Assembly (NCBI RefSeq): GCF_003071065.1
Contig: NZ_QCXX01000002.1
Span: 1 to 64,000, forward strand
DNA from: Sphingobacterium athyrii
GTDB taxonomy: Bacteria > Bacteroidota > Bacteroidia > Sphingobacteriales > Sphingobacteriaceae
Length of the DNA stretch: 64,000 nucleotides
Direction of reading: 5' to 3'
The position numbers and the translations under genes were made by a program. Below, piece after piece: positions 54,248 to 63,590 of this stretch (positions are counted from its first letter, which is position 1; the number at the start of each line of letters is the position of its first letter). The notes under the pieces are model-generated. The model made no database searches. It was not told where the DNA came from and saw only the letters and a list, made by a program, of their open reading frames with translations.

Positions 54248-54953
54248 AAAAACGTTGTTGTTTTAACGGGGGTGCTTTCTAATATGGTCTTCATATGGCT
54301 CTTATTCTTTGTGGAGACCATTCTTGTTGCATTTTGATATTGTTTCGGAGTTTTGTAACAAAAATTCTTTATCTAATTATGCTATAATTCAAAAGCCTTG
54401 CTATACCTTTATTAATTACTGCTCCTTTCTGTCTTGATGCACGGAGGATTTCATGTGACAGTTATTGCTCTCTCCCAATATGATCCATGAAGTAAAACAA
54501 GTTTCCAATGCATTCATTTGTCTATAGATTATCATGTTATTGTTTTCTGGGATTTACATTTGTAACAGACAAATTTGATTTTGTTTTTACAGGTCTGATA
54601 GCCCGGACGTTCCCTTAAATGTTATGCTGAAATATTTCGCTACCTCCTCTGGGGAACGATTGTTTTTTTTTTGAAATTTACAATTTGATCAATTTTTTCT
54701 AGAAAATGGTCAATAGATAATTTGGCAATGCGCTCTATCTTTGAAATGGCTATCAACTTGGTTTGATTGATGGGGAATAAGAGAAATTTACCCATCGTTA
54801 GCTCGATCATAGGTACCCATATTTTAACCGGCGGGGTGCCTATGACAGCTAACTTTTAGCAAACGTTAAAGGGTAGTGTCCTTTTAACAAAAAAGGCTTG
54901 ATCTTCGGATCGAGCCTTTCTTATTTTATATCGTGATTTCTAAACTGAAATAG
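54248..54953. other. Gene-free stretch with a possible gene remnant
   Basis: About 700 nt, ending in a terminator hairpin (54892-54919). No complete gene. On the minus strand a frame of 56 codons (54810 to 54640) reads MIELTMGKFLLFPINQ and goes on with helix-like, charged sequence to a TAG; further protein-like fragments in other frames follow to the left. This looks like a decayed gene, but no family is recognised. The rest is AT-rich without visible features. Confidence 0.4.
54892..54919. terminator. UUCG-loop terminator of the EtfD-like operon
   Basis: AAAGGCTTGATC / GATCGAGCCTTT (one G-T mismatch pair) around TTCG. On the minus strand it is followed by more T (through 54889), suiting the genes at 54954-57054. 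Confidence 0.85.
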
Positions 54954-55751
54954 TTAAAGTTTATTTGCCCGGGCTGTTATTTCTGCAATATCGAGTACCT
55001 CTATTTCGGACTCTTTCTCTTTTATTTTTACACCGTCTTTTAACATCGTCATGCAGAAAGGGCATGCCGCAGCAACAACCTGTGGCTGTATTCCTATTAC
55101 CTCTTCAATGCGCTCAATGTTGATGTCTTTCTTGCCCGGTTCGGGTTCTTTAAACATTTGGCCCCCGCCGGCGCCGCAGCATAGACCGTTGCTCTTGCAG
55201 CGTTTTAATTCAACAAGTTGTGCATCTAGACTTTCAAGAACTTTTCGAGGTGCTTCATAGACTTCATTTGCGCGCCCTAGGTAGCAGGGATCATGATAGG
55301 TTATTTTTTTTCCCTTAAAAATATTATTGTCAGCCGGTTTCAACTTGCCCTCGTCGATGAGACTCTGGATCAATTGCGTATGATGAATGACTTCATAATG
55401 ACCACCCAAAGCAGGATATTCATTTTTAAGCGTGTTAAAACAGTGGGGACAAGCGGTTACGATTTTTTTGATTTCGTAGCCATTCAAAACCTCTATATTC
55501 ATCATGGCTTGCATCTGAAATAAAAACTCATTTCCACTTCTCTTAGCAGGATCACCGGTACAGCTTTCCTCTGTTCCAAGAATAGCATAGTTAATACCAA
55601 CGTGTTGGAGAATTCGACAGATATCACGTGTTATTTTTTGCGCGCGTTCATCAAAGCTACCGGCACAACCCACCCAAAATAATATATCGGGAGTTTCTCC
55701 CTTAGCTAACAGTTCAGCGACTGTTGGAACTTTCAATTCATTTTCCATCAT
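54954..55751 (-). CDS. CCG-domain iron-sulfur protein (HdrB/GlpC-like)
   Basis: A 265-residue protein starting MMENELKVP. Two cysteine-rich CCG domains: ILFWVGCAGSFD (about 22-33) with ACPHCFNTL (about 100-108), and HDPCYLGR (about 150-157) with NGLCCGAGGGQMF (about 187-199) and AACPFCMTM (about 225-233). Such domains bind a special 4Fe-4S cluster in HdrB, GlpC, LldE and EtfD. A longer frame reaches 55880, but it would overlap the upstream gene by 125 nt; the ATG at 55751 lies 4 nt after that gene's stop, so this start was chosen. It forms a pair with the 55756 gene. Confidence 0.88.
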   Translation of the reverse strand: MMENELKVPTVAELLAKGETPDILFWVGCAGSFDERAQKITRDICRILQHVGINYAILGTEESCTGDPAKRSGNEFLFQMQAMMNIEVLNGYEIKKIVTACPHCFNTLKNEYPALGGHYEVIHHTQLIQSLIDEGKLKPADNNIFKGKKITYHDPCYLGRANEVYEAPRKVLESLDAQLVELKRCKSNGLCCGAGGGQMFKEPEPGKKDINIERIEEVIGIQPQVVAAACPFCMTMLKDGVKIKEKESEIEVLDIAEITARANKL

Positions 55752-55755
55752 TAAA

Positions 55756-57054
55756 CTATTGTTGTTGAGTCCAATTTGCGCGGTCCATTTGTGCATACTT
55801 CCATGGAGCACCATTATTCTCAATGTTTCCAAACATATTATTAATACTTGCGGGCGCCTGAGATTCCTCCATAATCGCAAACCGACGAAGTTCTATGATA
55901 ATGTCCAATGGGTTAATATTGACAGGACATTGCTCTACACAGGCATTGCAGCTCGTACAAGCCCATAATTCTTCCCGACTGATATAGGTATCGATAAGAG
56001 ACTTGCCATCCTCCACGAAGCTGCCGTTTACCTTAATGTTATCACCTACTTCGGTTAGCCTATCCCTTGTGTCCATCATTATTTTTCGTGGTGACAGAAG
56101 TTTTCCTGTGATATTGGCAGGACAGGAGGATGTGCAACGGCCACATTCGGTGCAAGTATAGGCATCCAAAAGGCTTTTCCAGGTTAAATCCTGGACATCT
56201 TTGGCTCCAAAACGAGCTATCCCATCCGAAGATGGTGGCGTAAAGCTTGGATCAAGCATTGCTTTTACTTCATTTGTCACAGCAGCCATATTGGATAATT
56301 TCCCTTTGGCATCCAAATTTGAAAAATAGGTGTTCGGAAAAGCGAGTATGATATGCAAGTGTTTTGAATAGGGGAGGTAGTTTAAAAAAGCCAATACACC
56401 TAATATATGAAACCACCAACAAGATCTTTCGATGGTATATAAAGTCGCAGTTGAGGTAGGCAAATAGGGCAAGAGATAGTGACTCACCGGAAACGAACCA
56501 ACAGACTTAAAATGCTCGAATCCATAAAGCTGTAATTTGAGATCGGTCGCATTCATCAGCAGAAAAGCCGACATCAGCAGAATTTCTGTGACCAAGATGA
56601 TATTAGCGTCGGTTTTGGGCCAATTATTAAGCTCTTTACTGCTCAGGCGATTTACCCGAATGACATTTCTTCGAATCAGGAAGACTAAGCAGGACACCAG
56701 TACCCCAAGTGCCAGCCATTCAAATGAACCGATCAAGAAATTATAAAAGCTTCCCATAAACGAAAATACCCGATGGGTTCCGAATAAACCATCAATAATG
56801 ATCTCTAGCATTTCAATATTGATGATAACAAAGCCTAAATAGACAAATAAGTGCAGAATGGCAGGAATAATGCGCTTAAACATCTTCTTTTGCCCAAAGG
56901 CAACCAAAAGCATTGTTTTCCAACGCTCCGAAGGCCTATCAGAACGATCTAACTCCCGACCTAATTTGATATTACTATAGATCCGCCGTGCATTTTTACT
57001 AAAAAAAAATAACGCGCCCAGAAAACAAACTGCAAATATTAGTTGACCTATCAT
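55756..57054 (-). CDS. Membrane iron-sulfur protein, HdrC/EtfD-like
   Basis: A 432-residue protein with about five to six membrane helices in the N-terminal 245 residues (nitrate-reductase-gamma-like helices) and two 4Fe-4S sites, CTECGRCTSSCPAN (about 297-310) and CTSCNACVEQCPVN (about 366-379). Together with the CCG protein behind it, it has the domain content of EtfD/EMO, the ETF:menaquinone oxidoreductase used in beta-oxidation, split into two genes. A glycerol-3-phosphate or lactate role is also possible. The ending NWTQQQ is 4 nt ahead of the next start. Confidence 0.82.
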   Translation of the reverse strand: MIGQLIFAVCFLGALFFFSKNARRIYSNIKLGRELDRSDRPSERWKTMLLVAFGQKKMFKRIIPAILHLFVYLGFVIINIEMLEIIIDGLFGTHRVFSFMGSFYNFLIGSFEWLALGVLVSCLVFLIRRNVIRVNRLSSKELNNWPKTDANIILVTEILLMSAFLLMNATDLKLQLYGFEHFKSVGSFPVSHYLLPYLPTSTATLYTIERSCWWFHILGVLAFLNYLPYSKHLHIILAFPNTYFSNLDAKGKLSNMAAVTNEVKAMLDPSFTPPSSDGIARFGAKDVQDLTWKSLLDAYTCTECGRCTSSCPANITGKLLSPRKIMMDTRDRLTEVGDNIKVNGSFVEDGKSLIDTYISREELWACTSCNACVEQCPVNINPLDIIIELRRFAIMEESQAPASINNMFGNIENNGAPWKYAQMDRANWTQQQ

Positions 57055-57194
57055 ATGCTCGAATATTGGTTACATAACAAATATACCATATTATTTTGTT
57101 ATGCTAACATAGTAAAAATAAATCAAAAAATTAGATTGTTCATATCATTTTCTGAAAATATTTAAGGAAGAGATAGCGGGAATGGGAAAAGAGA

Positions 57195-57225
57195 CTTCCA
57201 AGAAATTATCGGCATTTCTTGGAAG
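57195..57225 (-). terminator. Hairpin after the 57249 TetR gene
   Basis: Perfect 12-bp stem CTTCCAAGAAAT (57195-57206) with ATTTCTTGGAAG (57214-57225). The tail on the minus strand is only moderately T-rich, so it is a weak-tailed terminator. Confidence 0.6.
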
Positions 57226-57248
57226 CTGAGGTTATTTTATTTATCAAG

Positions 57249-57968
57249 TTATTCTACGTCGGAAAATGTCTGCTTAAGAATTCTTCCAATCGTTTTTTCG
57301 ATACGTGTTTTTCCTTCTTCTGTATTGATATCTATGCCACAGAACGTGCTGCCCGTCGATTTGGCCTGTAAGCTGAGGTAGTAAATTCCACTAACCAATA
57401 AAGCTAATGTCGCTCTTATATCGTTTTCAGAATTTTCAAATTTTGGATCAAAGTATTTAAATAATTCTTCGCCAAGAGCTTCACGGCGATCAGCTATATT
57501 TTTTAGTGCTTTTGTTTTTTCACCCAGCCCCCAATGGATGATTTTTTGTTTGGTTTTATCTTTTAAAAATGTATTCAACTGGGATTTAAGTAATTCATTT
57601 ACCAGGTCAACATCAATATCCTCTGGATTTGATATCATCTGTTCCAAAATTCCTTTATCTCCGATTTGCCAAAAGTCCTTTTGTGTCAGATAAGCTTCAA
57701 CCAATTGGTCAAGACCGCCAAAATAGTTCCAGATAAGCGCTTTATTTAAACCACATTCAAGTGCGATATTCGGACCGTTCAAGGCATGATAACCTTTCTT
57801 TTGGATGACTTTTCCTACCGCAGCAATCATCCGTGCTTTGGTCCGTTCTTTGTCCCGGATGGGACCAGATGTTACTTTTCTTTCTTTCTTTGGATGATCC
57901 TCAGTTACTTTCTTTTTCATTAGAATAATTTGTTTATTCATTACCAATTTGTTTTCAAAGGCATTCAT
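57249..57968 (-). CDS. TetR-family regulator with long basic N-terminus
   Basis: A 239-residue protein, longer than usual because of about 40 charged residues before the DNA-binding head (RMIAAVGKVIQKKGYHALNG, about 46-65; IALECGLNKALIWNYFGG, about 68-85). LIWNYFG replaces the common LYYYF. ATG codons at residues 10 and 17 are possible alternative starts. The regulated genes may be the EtfD-like pair transcribed after it on the same strand. Degenerate repeats lie directly upstream (57990-58144). Confidence 0.83.
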   Translation of the reverse strand: MNAFENKLVMNKQIILMKKKVTEDHPKKERKVTSGPIRDKERTKARMIAAVGKVIQKKGYHALNGPNIALECGLNKALIWNYFGGLDQLVEAYLTQKDFWQIGDKGILEQMISNPEDIDVDLVNELLKSQLNTFLKDKTKQKIIHWGLGEKTKALKNIADRREALGEELFKYFDPKFENSENDIRATLALLVSGIYYLSLQAKSTGSTFCGIDINTEEGKTRIEKTIGRILKQTFSDVE

Positions 57969-57989
57969 GCTGCCTTCGTCGGTTTAATA

Positions 57990-58144
57990 GCACTGAAGCT
58001 ATCATAGACTGAGTTATATAAGCCTTTGAGCTGATTTAAGCCCATGATAATTTCATGCGATTAAAACCATTTTTAGCAATGAAGCTTTCATAAGCTGTCC
58101 TCTTTGTTCGTTAATAAACAAATTTGAGCTCATGATGTTTTCAT
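57990..58144. repeat. Degenerate direct repeat upstream of the TetR gene
   Basis: Unit 1 (57990-58056) and unit 2 (58076-58144) share GCA[C/A]TGAAGCT[A/T]TCATA at the left and TTTGAGCT ... CATGAT ... TTTCAT at the right. Spacer lengths differ, so the units are only approximate copies. Each unit contains near-palindromes (TGAAGCTTTCA, TGAGCTCA). It may be the operator region of the adjacent TetR gene or a decayed repeat. The rest of the 57969-58360 gap shows nothing except a terminator at 58307-58342. Confidence 0.4.
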
Positions 58145-58306
58145 TAGGGTAGATATGTATTTTTTTACAATATCTAAATTTTAGCTGGTAAATGCAAGAA
58201 AATCGTATGACAGATTTTTTTTCCTATTGATGAGTCGACTTTAGTAGCTATTTCTGTAACATTATTAACTGCTAATTTCAGGGAGTGGGTAATAAAAAGA
58301 GGCAAT

Positions 58307-58342
58307 AAAAAAGGGATTATTCATCTGAATAATCCCTTTTTT
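58307..58342. terminator. Terminator after the second skp gene
   Basis: Perfect arms AAAAAAGGGATTATTCA and TGAATAATCCCTTTTTT around TC; on the minus strand it ends in a T-run from 58312 down to 58307. Confidence 0.9.
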
Positions 58343-58360
58343 ATGCTGTAAAATATGTTA

Positions 58361-58936
58361 TTATTTTTTCGCTGGTGCTGCAGGTGCTGCTGTAGCAGAA
58401 ATACCTAATTTTGTTTTAACGGCAGCAGTCAAATCTTCGCCACCTTGGAAATAAGGAATATTGGTGCTTGAGATATCAAATACATAAGCCATACCTTTTT
58501 CTTTGGATACTGCGCTTACCGCCTCAGCCACTTTTCTTTGAATAGGAGTAATTAACTCATCTTCTTTTTTACCCAACTCCTCTTGCGCAGCTTGTTGTGC
58601 TGTTTGAATACGCGATTGAATATCTTGTAACTCTTGTCCTAATTTATTGATTTCAGGATCAACGGTCTCTTTATTCGCTTCACTTCTGTTACGTAATTTA
58701 TCATTGGCCTCTTTTTGTTTGGTTTGATAAATGGTAACCATATCTTGAATTTCTTTTGTTTTACCATCGCTCAATGTTTTCAATTGGCCTTCAGCTGTTT
58801 TATAATCTGAAGTGGATTGAATGATTTCAGCGAAATTGATATGACCAAGTTTTTGCTGAGCATTTGCGAATTGAGTTGAGAAAAATACTGCCACTATAGC
58901 AACCGCACCTTTTAATAAATTTTTCATGCTTTTCAT
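58361..58936 (-). CDS. OmpH/Skp-family periplasmic chaperone, second copy
   Basis: A 191-residue exported protein. Signal peptide 1-26 (ends QFANAQ). It is a mostly helical, charged coiled-coil (about 45-140) with LGHINFAEIIQST at the start of the mature protein, the Skp beginning, and an Ala/Pro-rich C-terminus (AAPAAPAKK). Skp is a trimeric periplasmic holdase for outer-membrane proteins. It is 94 nt behind the first skp gene and ends in a terminator. Confidence 0.93.
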   Translation of the reverse strand: MKSMKNLLKGAVAIVAVFFSTQFANAQQKLGHINFAEIIQSTSDYKTAEGQLKTLSDGKTKEIQDMVTIYQTKQKEANDKLRNRSEANKETVDPEINKLGQELQDIQSRIQTAQQAAQEELGKKEDELITPIQRKVAEAVSAVSKEKGMAYVFDISSTNIPYFQGGEDLTAAVKTKLGISATAAPAAPAKK

Positions 58937-59030
58937 TTTAATCTAATAAGCCATCTCTATGGCAATCTTTTAGTTTTCTAATTAATTACTATTTGTATTA
59001 CTTGTGTCCACAATGATAATAAACTCCAGC

Positions 59031-59564
59031 TTAGTTTGCAAGACTAGGATTAGGTTTATAACCTAATTTTGTAATGACTTCATTACTTTTGTTCAATTTT
59101 TGGTTCGCATATAGGAATGTGGACTCTTTTCCTTTATCCATAATGAAATCAATATTCTGTGCCGAAGCCACTTCTTGTATTGCTTTTGCAACACGGTCCT
59201 GAATAGGCTTTACCAGTTGTATACGTCTTTTAAAAAGTTCACCCTCGAATCCGAATTTTTGTTTTTGATAATCTTTTACTTCTTTTTCTCTGGTAACGAT
59301 TTCGTCCTCACGACGGCGACGCATATCTTCGTTTAATAAAACTTGATCTTTTTGATAAGCCTGATATAATTTTTCTATTTCAGCATATTTTTGATCCACC
59401 TCTTCCTGCCATTGCTTAGAAAGATCATCCAATTGTTTTTGTGCGGCGGTATATTCGGGGACATGTTTTAGGATATATTCTGAATCTACATACGCAAGCT
59501 GTTGAGCAAATGTCGCTGTAGCACTCACGACTACAAAAGCTATAACTAACAATATTTTTTTCAT
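59031..59564 (-). CDS. OmpH/Skp-family periplasmic chaperone, first copy
   Basis: A 177-residue exported protein. Signal peptide 1-20 (ends TFAQ), mature start LAYVDSEYILKHVPEY, then a long charged coiled coil (about 40-125). It has a longer and more Lys/Glu/Gln-rich coiled coil than the second copy, and its C-terminus is less Ala-rich, so the two are diverged paralogues and not a recent duplication. It lies behind bamA but separated by a 374-nt gap with a terminator, so it has a separate promoter; a TATTTTTG -7 match on the minus strand is at 59685-59678. Confidence 0.93.
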   Translation of the reverse strand: MKKILLVIAFVVVSATATFAQQLAYVDSEYILKHVPEYTAAQKQLDDLSKQWQEEVDQKYAEIEKLYQAYQKDQVLLNEDMRRRREDEIVTREKEVKDYQKQKFGFEGELFKRRIQLVKPIQDRVAKAIQEVASAQNIDFIMDKGKESTFLYANQKLNKSNEVITKLGYKPNPSLAN

Positions 59565-59872
59565 ATTTCCTGTAAGTTTTATAGACTATAATTTATTATT
59601 TAACATTAATTTACTTTATGACAATGTACAAGCTCAAAAGTTTAATCTGACAAATTGCCTTAAATAAATTTACGGCTCAAAAATAACAAAAAAGATGCAA
59701 TCTAACAGATATTTCTCGGGTTTAACACTATTTAACTTGTTGGCCGATTCTCACGATGCCTTTCTAGAAAGGGCGGTATGTCTAACCTTTGTTGCTGAAA
59801 ATAAGCTTGCTTCAATATAGGAAGATTTAAATATATCTCGCATCAAATTTGAAAATTAATTTGATACAAAAA

Positions 59873-59899
59873 AAGCTATCGTAGTTTGTACGATAGCTT
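59873..59899 (-). terminator. Terminator after bamA
   Basis: Arms AAGCTATCGTA (59873-59883) and TACGATAGCTT (59889-59899) pair perfectly; on the minus strand a T-run follows. The remaining 59565-59938 gap shows no other feature apart from the -7 match in the skp entry. Confidence 0.9.
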
Positions 59900-59938
59900 C
59901 TTTATTAAGATTGATCTAAAGGGTGTAATTATCCCCAA

Positions 59939-62503
59939 TTAGAATCCACCCATATTTTGCATAATGCTAAATGTAAAGTTTTGTTTCCAGGTACTGCTCG
60001 GTAATCCTGGGATAGGATCGAATGCGTGACCGTAGTCAATTCCCAGCATACCAAAGATAGGTAGGAAGATACGGGCACCTACACCTGCTGAACGACGTAC
60101 TTTAAATGGATTGTATTCAGTGAATTTGTTCCAGGTGTTACCCGCTTCGGCAAATGCCAGTACGTATACCGTCGCCTGATCATTTAACATCACAGGATGG
60201 CGCAATTCCATTTGATATTTCGTATAGATCGGGCTACCTGAGTTTCTTGCTACATTTACATTTTGAGTACCTTCTGGAATAATCACACCATTTGCATAAC
60301 CACGCATAGCGATAATTTCTGAACCCTGAAGGTAATCAAATCCCTGCATACCATCACCACCAAGCTTGAATCGTTCGAAAGTGGAAATTTCTGTTTTGTT
60401 GGAATACTTACCTAAGAAACCAAACTGTGCCTGAGCTTTGAATACTAACTTTCCTACAATTTTTGCATACCATTGTGAATCGAATTTCCATTTGTGGTAT
60501 TCAGTCCAGCGGTAACGATCTTGAGGAGTACCGTTTTTATAGTCAATATTATTGAACAATGAATAAGGAGGCGTTAATTGCACTGAGAATTTGATGTTCG
60601 AACCCGAAGTAGGGTAGATCGGTGCATCTATCGAGTTCCGGCTAAATTCTTGTGTCAAGTTAATATTGTATGCCGTACCATTGTCAAACAAGAAATAATT
60701 ACCATAATTTTGAAGTTTGTAACGTTGGAACGACAATGAAGTATTGGCTTGGAACCAGTTATCTGGCCATTGTAAACGCTTACCTAAGGTTGCCGTAATA
60801 CCTGTCATCCAAATCCGGTTCAACTCCGAATCTTTTACAATTTGCTCACCAGTATAATAATTGAATCCACCATAGGATGAACTAGAGGTATAAGCACTTA
60901 AACCAAAATAGATAGGTTTTTTTCCACCTAACCAAGGTTCTGAGAAAGAGAAGCTGTATGATTGGTAACGTTTACCAGAAGTCTGACCACGTACACTTAA
61001 TTTTTGACCGTCACCACGAGGAAGGGGTTTCCATGAACTTTTATCAAAGAAATTACTTGTAGAGAAGTTATTAAAGGTTAATCCCAGTGTACCGATGATC
61101 TGTCCAGCTCCATAACCTCCCGAAAGCTCTACTTGATCAGAGGGTTTCTCTGTCACATTGTAAACAATATCTACCGTTCCTTCTGCATAGTTCAAATTGG
61201 TTGGAACCGGATTTGTTTTTTGCTCATCAAAATTTCCTAATTGGGCAATTTCACGCACACTTCGCATAATTTGCTCTTTTGAGAATTTTTGCCCCGGTTT
61301 CGTATAGATAGAACGTAAAACCACACGGTCATTCGTGACATCGTTACCTTTTACAATAACGTTGTTAATGGTATATTGAGCACCTTCATAGACGCGTAAA
61401 TTCAAATCAATGGTGTCATTATAAACACGTGTCTGTTCAGGATCTACGGAGAAAGTCAAATATCCATCGTTCATATAGATTGATGAAATATCATCGGAAT
61501 TTCGACCACCGCCCAACAATTTGGTATTCAGTTTTTCTTCGGAGAATACATCTCCGCGTTTAATCCCTAAAATCTTATTCAATAAGGTATCGGAATATTT
61601 TGCATTTCCTGTCCATACAATATTACCAACGTAATATTTAGGTCCTTCGTAAATATCAAAATTTACCAATACATTTTTTTCTCCATCCCGAATGACCGTA
61701 TCCTTTAAGATTTCGGCATCACGATAGCCTTTGGCCGCCAGTTTTTTGATCAGGTTCTCTTTACCTTCCTTATACTTCTCTTCTTTGAATTTACCCGGGC
61801 CAAAAATGCGGTACCACATTTTCTGTTTGATTGGTTTGGCCATTTTCCGCAGTTCTTTCTGAGAAAAATGCTCGTTGCCCGTAAAGGTCATTTTTTTAAC
61901 CCTTACCTTGTGTTTTTTATCCACATCCGCAATCAGGATTTCATTGTTGGCCTGTGCCGAATCCTTAACTGTTCTTAGTTTAATCTCCGGATATAAGTAT
62001 GCTTTTTCCTTTAAAAAGCGTTGGATTGTTGCCCGTGTGGTGTTCATCAAATTTTCATTGACGATTTTACCCGTATTGCTATTTAAACGTTTACGGACTT
62101 CTTCCGTTTGGCTTTTGCTCAGTCCATTAATGTCAATACGGGTCAAACGAGGGCGTTCTACTACGCGGATGGTCAAAAAGATGTTTTCGCCTTCAATTTT
62201 GTCTGCCCATAATTCGACATCGTCGAAGAGGCCTTGAGCCATCATATCTTTTACTACTTTTGCAGTCGCTTCACTTGGCACTTCCAAATATTGACCTACC
62301 GACAATTTAGATATGGTAATTAATACGTTTTTATCCAAAAATTGTGTTCCGGTTACATCAACAGCACTAATTACATAGTTTTTAGGGTTGAGATAACTGA
62401 TTTTTTCGGGGTCATTTAAGTTGAACGCACCTTTTTCCTGTCCGTAGACAAGTTGCATTGATGAGAGACCAAAAAATAGTATTACGGGTAGTATACGCTT
62501 CAT
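59939..62503 (-). CDS. bamA: Outer-membrane assembly factor BamA
   Basis: Central barrel of the BAM complex that folds outer-membrane proteins. The 854-residue protein has a signal peptide (1-21), a series of POTRA domains (about 40-440; e.g. VRVKKMTFTGNEHFSQKELR and YVGNIVWTGNAKYSD) and a C-terminal barrel ending FSIMQNMGGF, with the Phe at the end expected for a barrel signal. VRGQTSGKRYQSYSFSFSEP and a RGY-type ALRGYANG near IAMRGYANGV are the expected barrel motifs. It lies between uppS upstream and skp genes downstream, the normal Bacteroidota order. Confidence 0.96.
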   Translation of the reverse strand: MKRILPVILFFGLSSMQLVYGQEKGAFNLNDPEKISYLNPKNYVISAVDVTGTQFLDKNVLITISKLSVGQYLEVPSEATAKVVKDMMAQGLFDDVELWADKIEGENIFLTIRVVERPRLTRIDINGLSKSQTEEVRKRLNSNTGKIVNENLMNTTRATIQRFLKEKAYLYPEIKLRTVKDSAQANNEILIADVDKKHKVRVKKMTFTGNEHFSQKELRKMAKPIKQKMWYRIFGPGKFKEEKYKEGKENLIKKLAAKGYRDAEILKDTVIRDGEKNVLVNFDIYEGPKYYVGNIVWTGNAKYSDTLLNKILGIKRGDVFSEEKLNTKLLGGGRNSDDISSIYMNDGYLTFSVDPEQTRVYNDTIDLNLRVYEGAQYTINNVIVKGNDVTNDRVVLRSIYTKPGQKFSKEQIMRSVREIAQLGNFDEQKTNPVPTNLNYAEGTVDIVYNVTEKPSDQVELSGGYGAGQIIGTLGLTFNNFSTSNFFDKSSWKPLPRGDGQKLSVRGQTSGKRYQSYSFSFSEPWLGGKKPIYFGLSAYTSSSSYGGFNYYTGEQIVKDSELNRIWMTGITATLGKRLQWPDNWFQANTSLSFQRYKLQNYGNYFLFDNGTAYNINLTQEFSRNSIDAPIYPTSGSNIKFSVQLTPPYSLFNNIDYKNGTPQDRYRWTEYHKWKFDSQWYAKIVGKLVFKAQAQFGFLGKYSNKTEISTFERFKLGGDGMQGFDYLQGSEIIAMRGYANGVIIPEGTQNVNVARNSGSPIYTKYQMELRHPVMLNDQATVYVLAFAEAGNTWNKFTEYNPFKVRRSAGVGARIFLPIFGMLGIDYGHAFDPIPGLPSSTWKQNFTFSIMQNMGGF

Positions 62504-62618
62504 TTATCTTGAATTATTGGCGCTAAAGTACACCAATCAGTTGTTAATTTTTGTTAATTAAGAAAATTTAACCAGCTTGTTTTTTATTCAAATCAGTTGA
62601 CAAATTTAATAAAATCAT

Positions 62619-63356
62619 TTATAACTGTTCACTTGTTTTTCCAAACCTTCTTTCTCGTTGCTGATATTCTACAATTGATTTATATAAATCTTCTTTTGTA
62701 AACTCTGGCCACATCTTGTCTAGGAAGCATAGTTCAGAATAAGCAATTTGCCACAGAAGGAAATTACTAATCCGAAGTTCTCCGCTGGTTCGGATCAATA
62801 AATCTGGATCCGGAAGATCTCGGGTATAGAGATTAGCGGAAAAGATATCGTCATTGATATCTTCAATGGCTATTTCACCTGCATTTACTTTTTTAACCAA
62901 ATTTCGGGTGGCTTCCACAATTTCCTGACGTGAACTATAGCTCAGCGCAAGCGTTAATGTACAATGTGTATTGTCTTTGGTGGCGTCAATTGTTTCCTGA
63001 AGTTTTTTTTGTGCATTTGTTGGGAGCTTGCTGATATCTCCGATGGCATTTAATCTAACACCATTTTCCTGAAATGTCTTGATTTCTTTTTTTAAAGAGG
63101 AGACCAAAAGTTCCATCAGTGCGATCACTTCTAATTTTGGCCGATTCCAGTTTTCCGCCGAAAATGCGTAGAGCGTTAAAAATTTGATGTTGGCCTGAAC
63201 ACATCCTTCTAAGGCTTCTCTTACTGCTTTCACGCCATTTTGGTGTCCGAATACACGGAGTTTGCCTTTTTGTTTTGCCCAACGGCCATTACCATCCATG
63301 ATAATGGCAATGTGCTGGGGTAATTTAATTTTATCAATTTGATCTAAAAAGCTCAT
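62619..63356 (-). CDS. uppS: Isoprenyl transferase (undecaprenyl diphosphate synthase)
   Basis: Makes the C55 lipid carrier for peptidoglycan. From ATG 63356 (MSFLDQIDKIKLP) the protein has 245 residues. Catalytic Asp in IIMDGNGRWA, FGHQNGVKAV (about 37-46), TLYAFSAENWNRP (about 61-73) and the C-terminal signature DLLIRTSGELRISNFLLWQI (about 184-203) are all present. A TTG codon 15 nt upstream is an alternative start. It is transcribed towards bamA with a 115-nt gap. Only about 235 nt separate it from nadK. Confidence 0.96.
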   Translation of the reverse strand: MSFLDQIDKIKLPQHIAIIMDGNGRWAKQKGKLRVFGHQNGVKAVREALEGCVQANIKFLTLYAFSAENWNRPKLEVIALMELLVSSLKKEIKTFQENGVRLNAIGDISKLPTNAQKKLQETIDATKDNTHCTLTLALSYSSRQEIVEATRNLVKKVNAGEIAIEDINDDIFSANLYTRDLPDPDLLIRTSGELRISNFLLWQIAYSELCFLDKMWPEFTKEDLYKSIVEYQQRERRFGKTSEQL

Positions 63357-63590
63357 TGTTGCTATTTTCAATAAATTAACACTTTAGCTTAGTCACAGCT
63401 TATTTGCGTGTTAAAAACCAGATACTGGTTGTCTGTGTATTATCTTTAAACGAATTTTGACCTCGCAGAATGAATTCGTTTGATCACTAGTGTTGAATCC
63501 TCATTATAGATACCTTATGTACCTTATTATGCTTATTTGTTCCAAATATCGATTTTTAATTGGAAATTCAGAAGTACAATATGATAAAGA

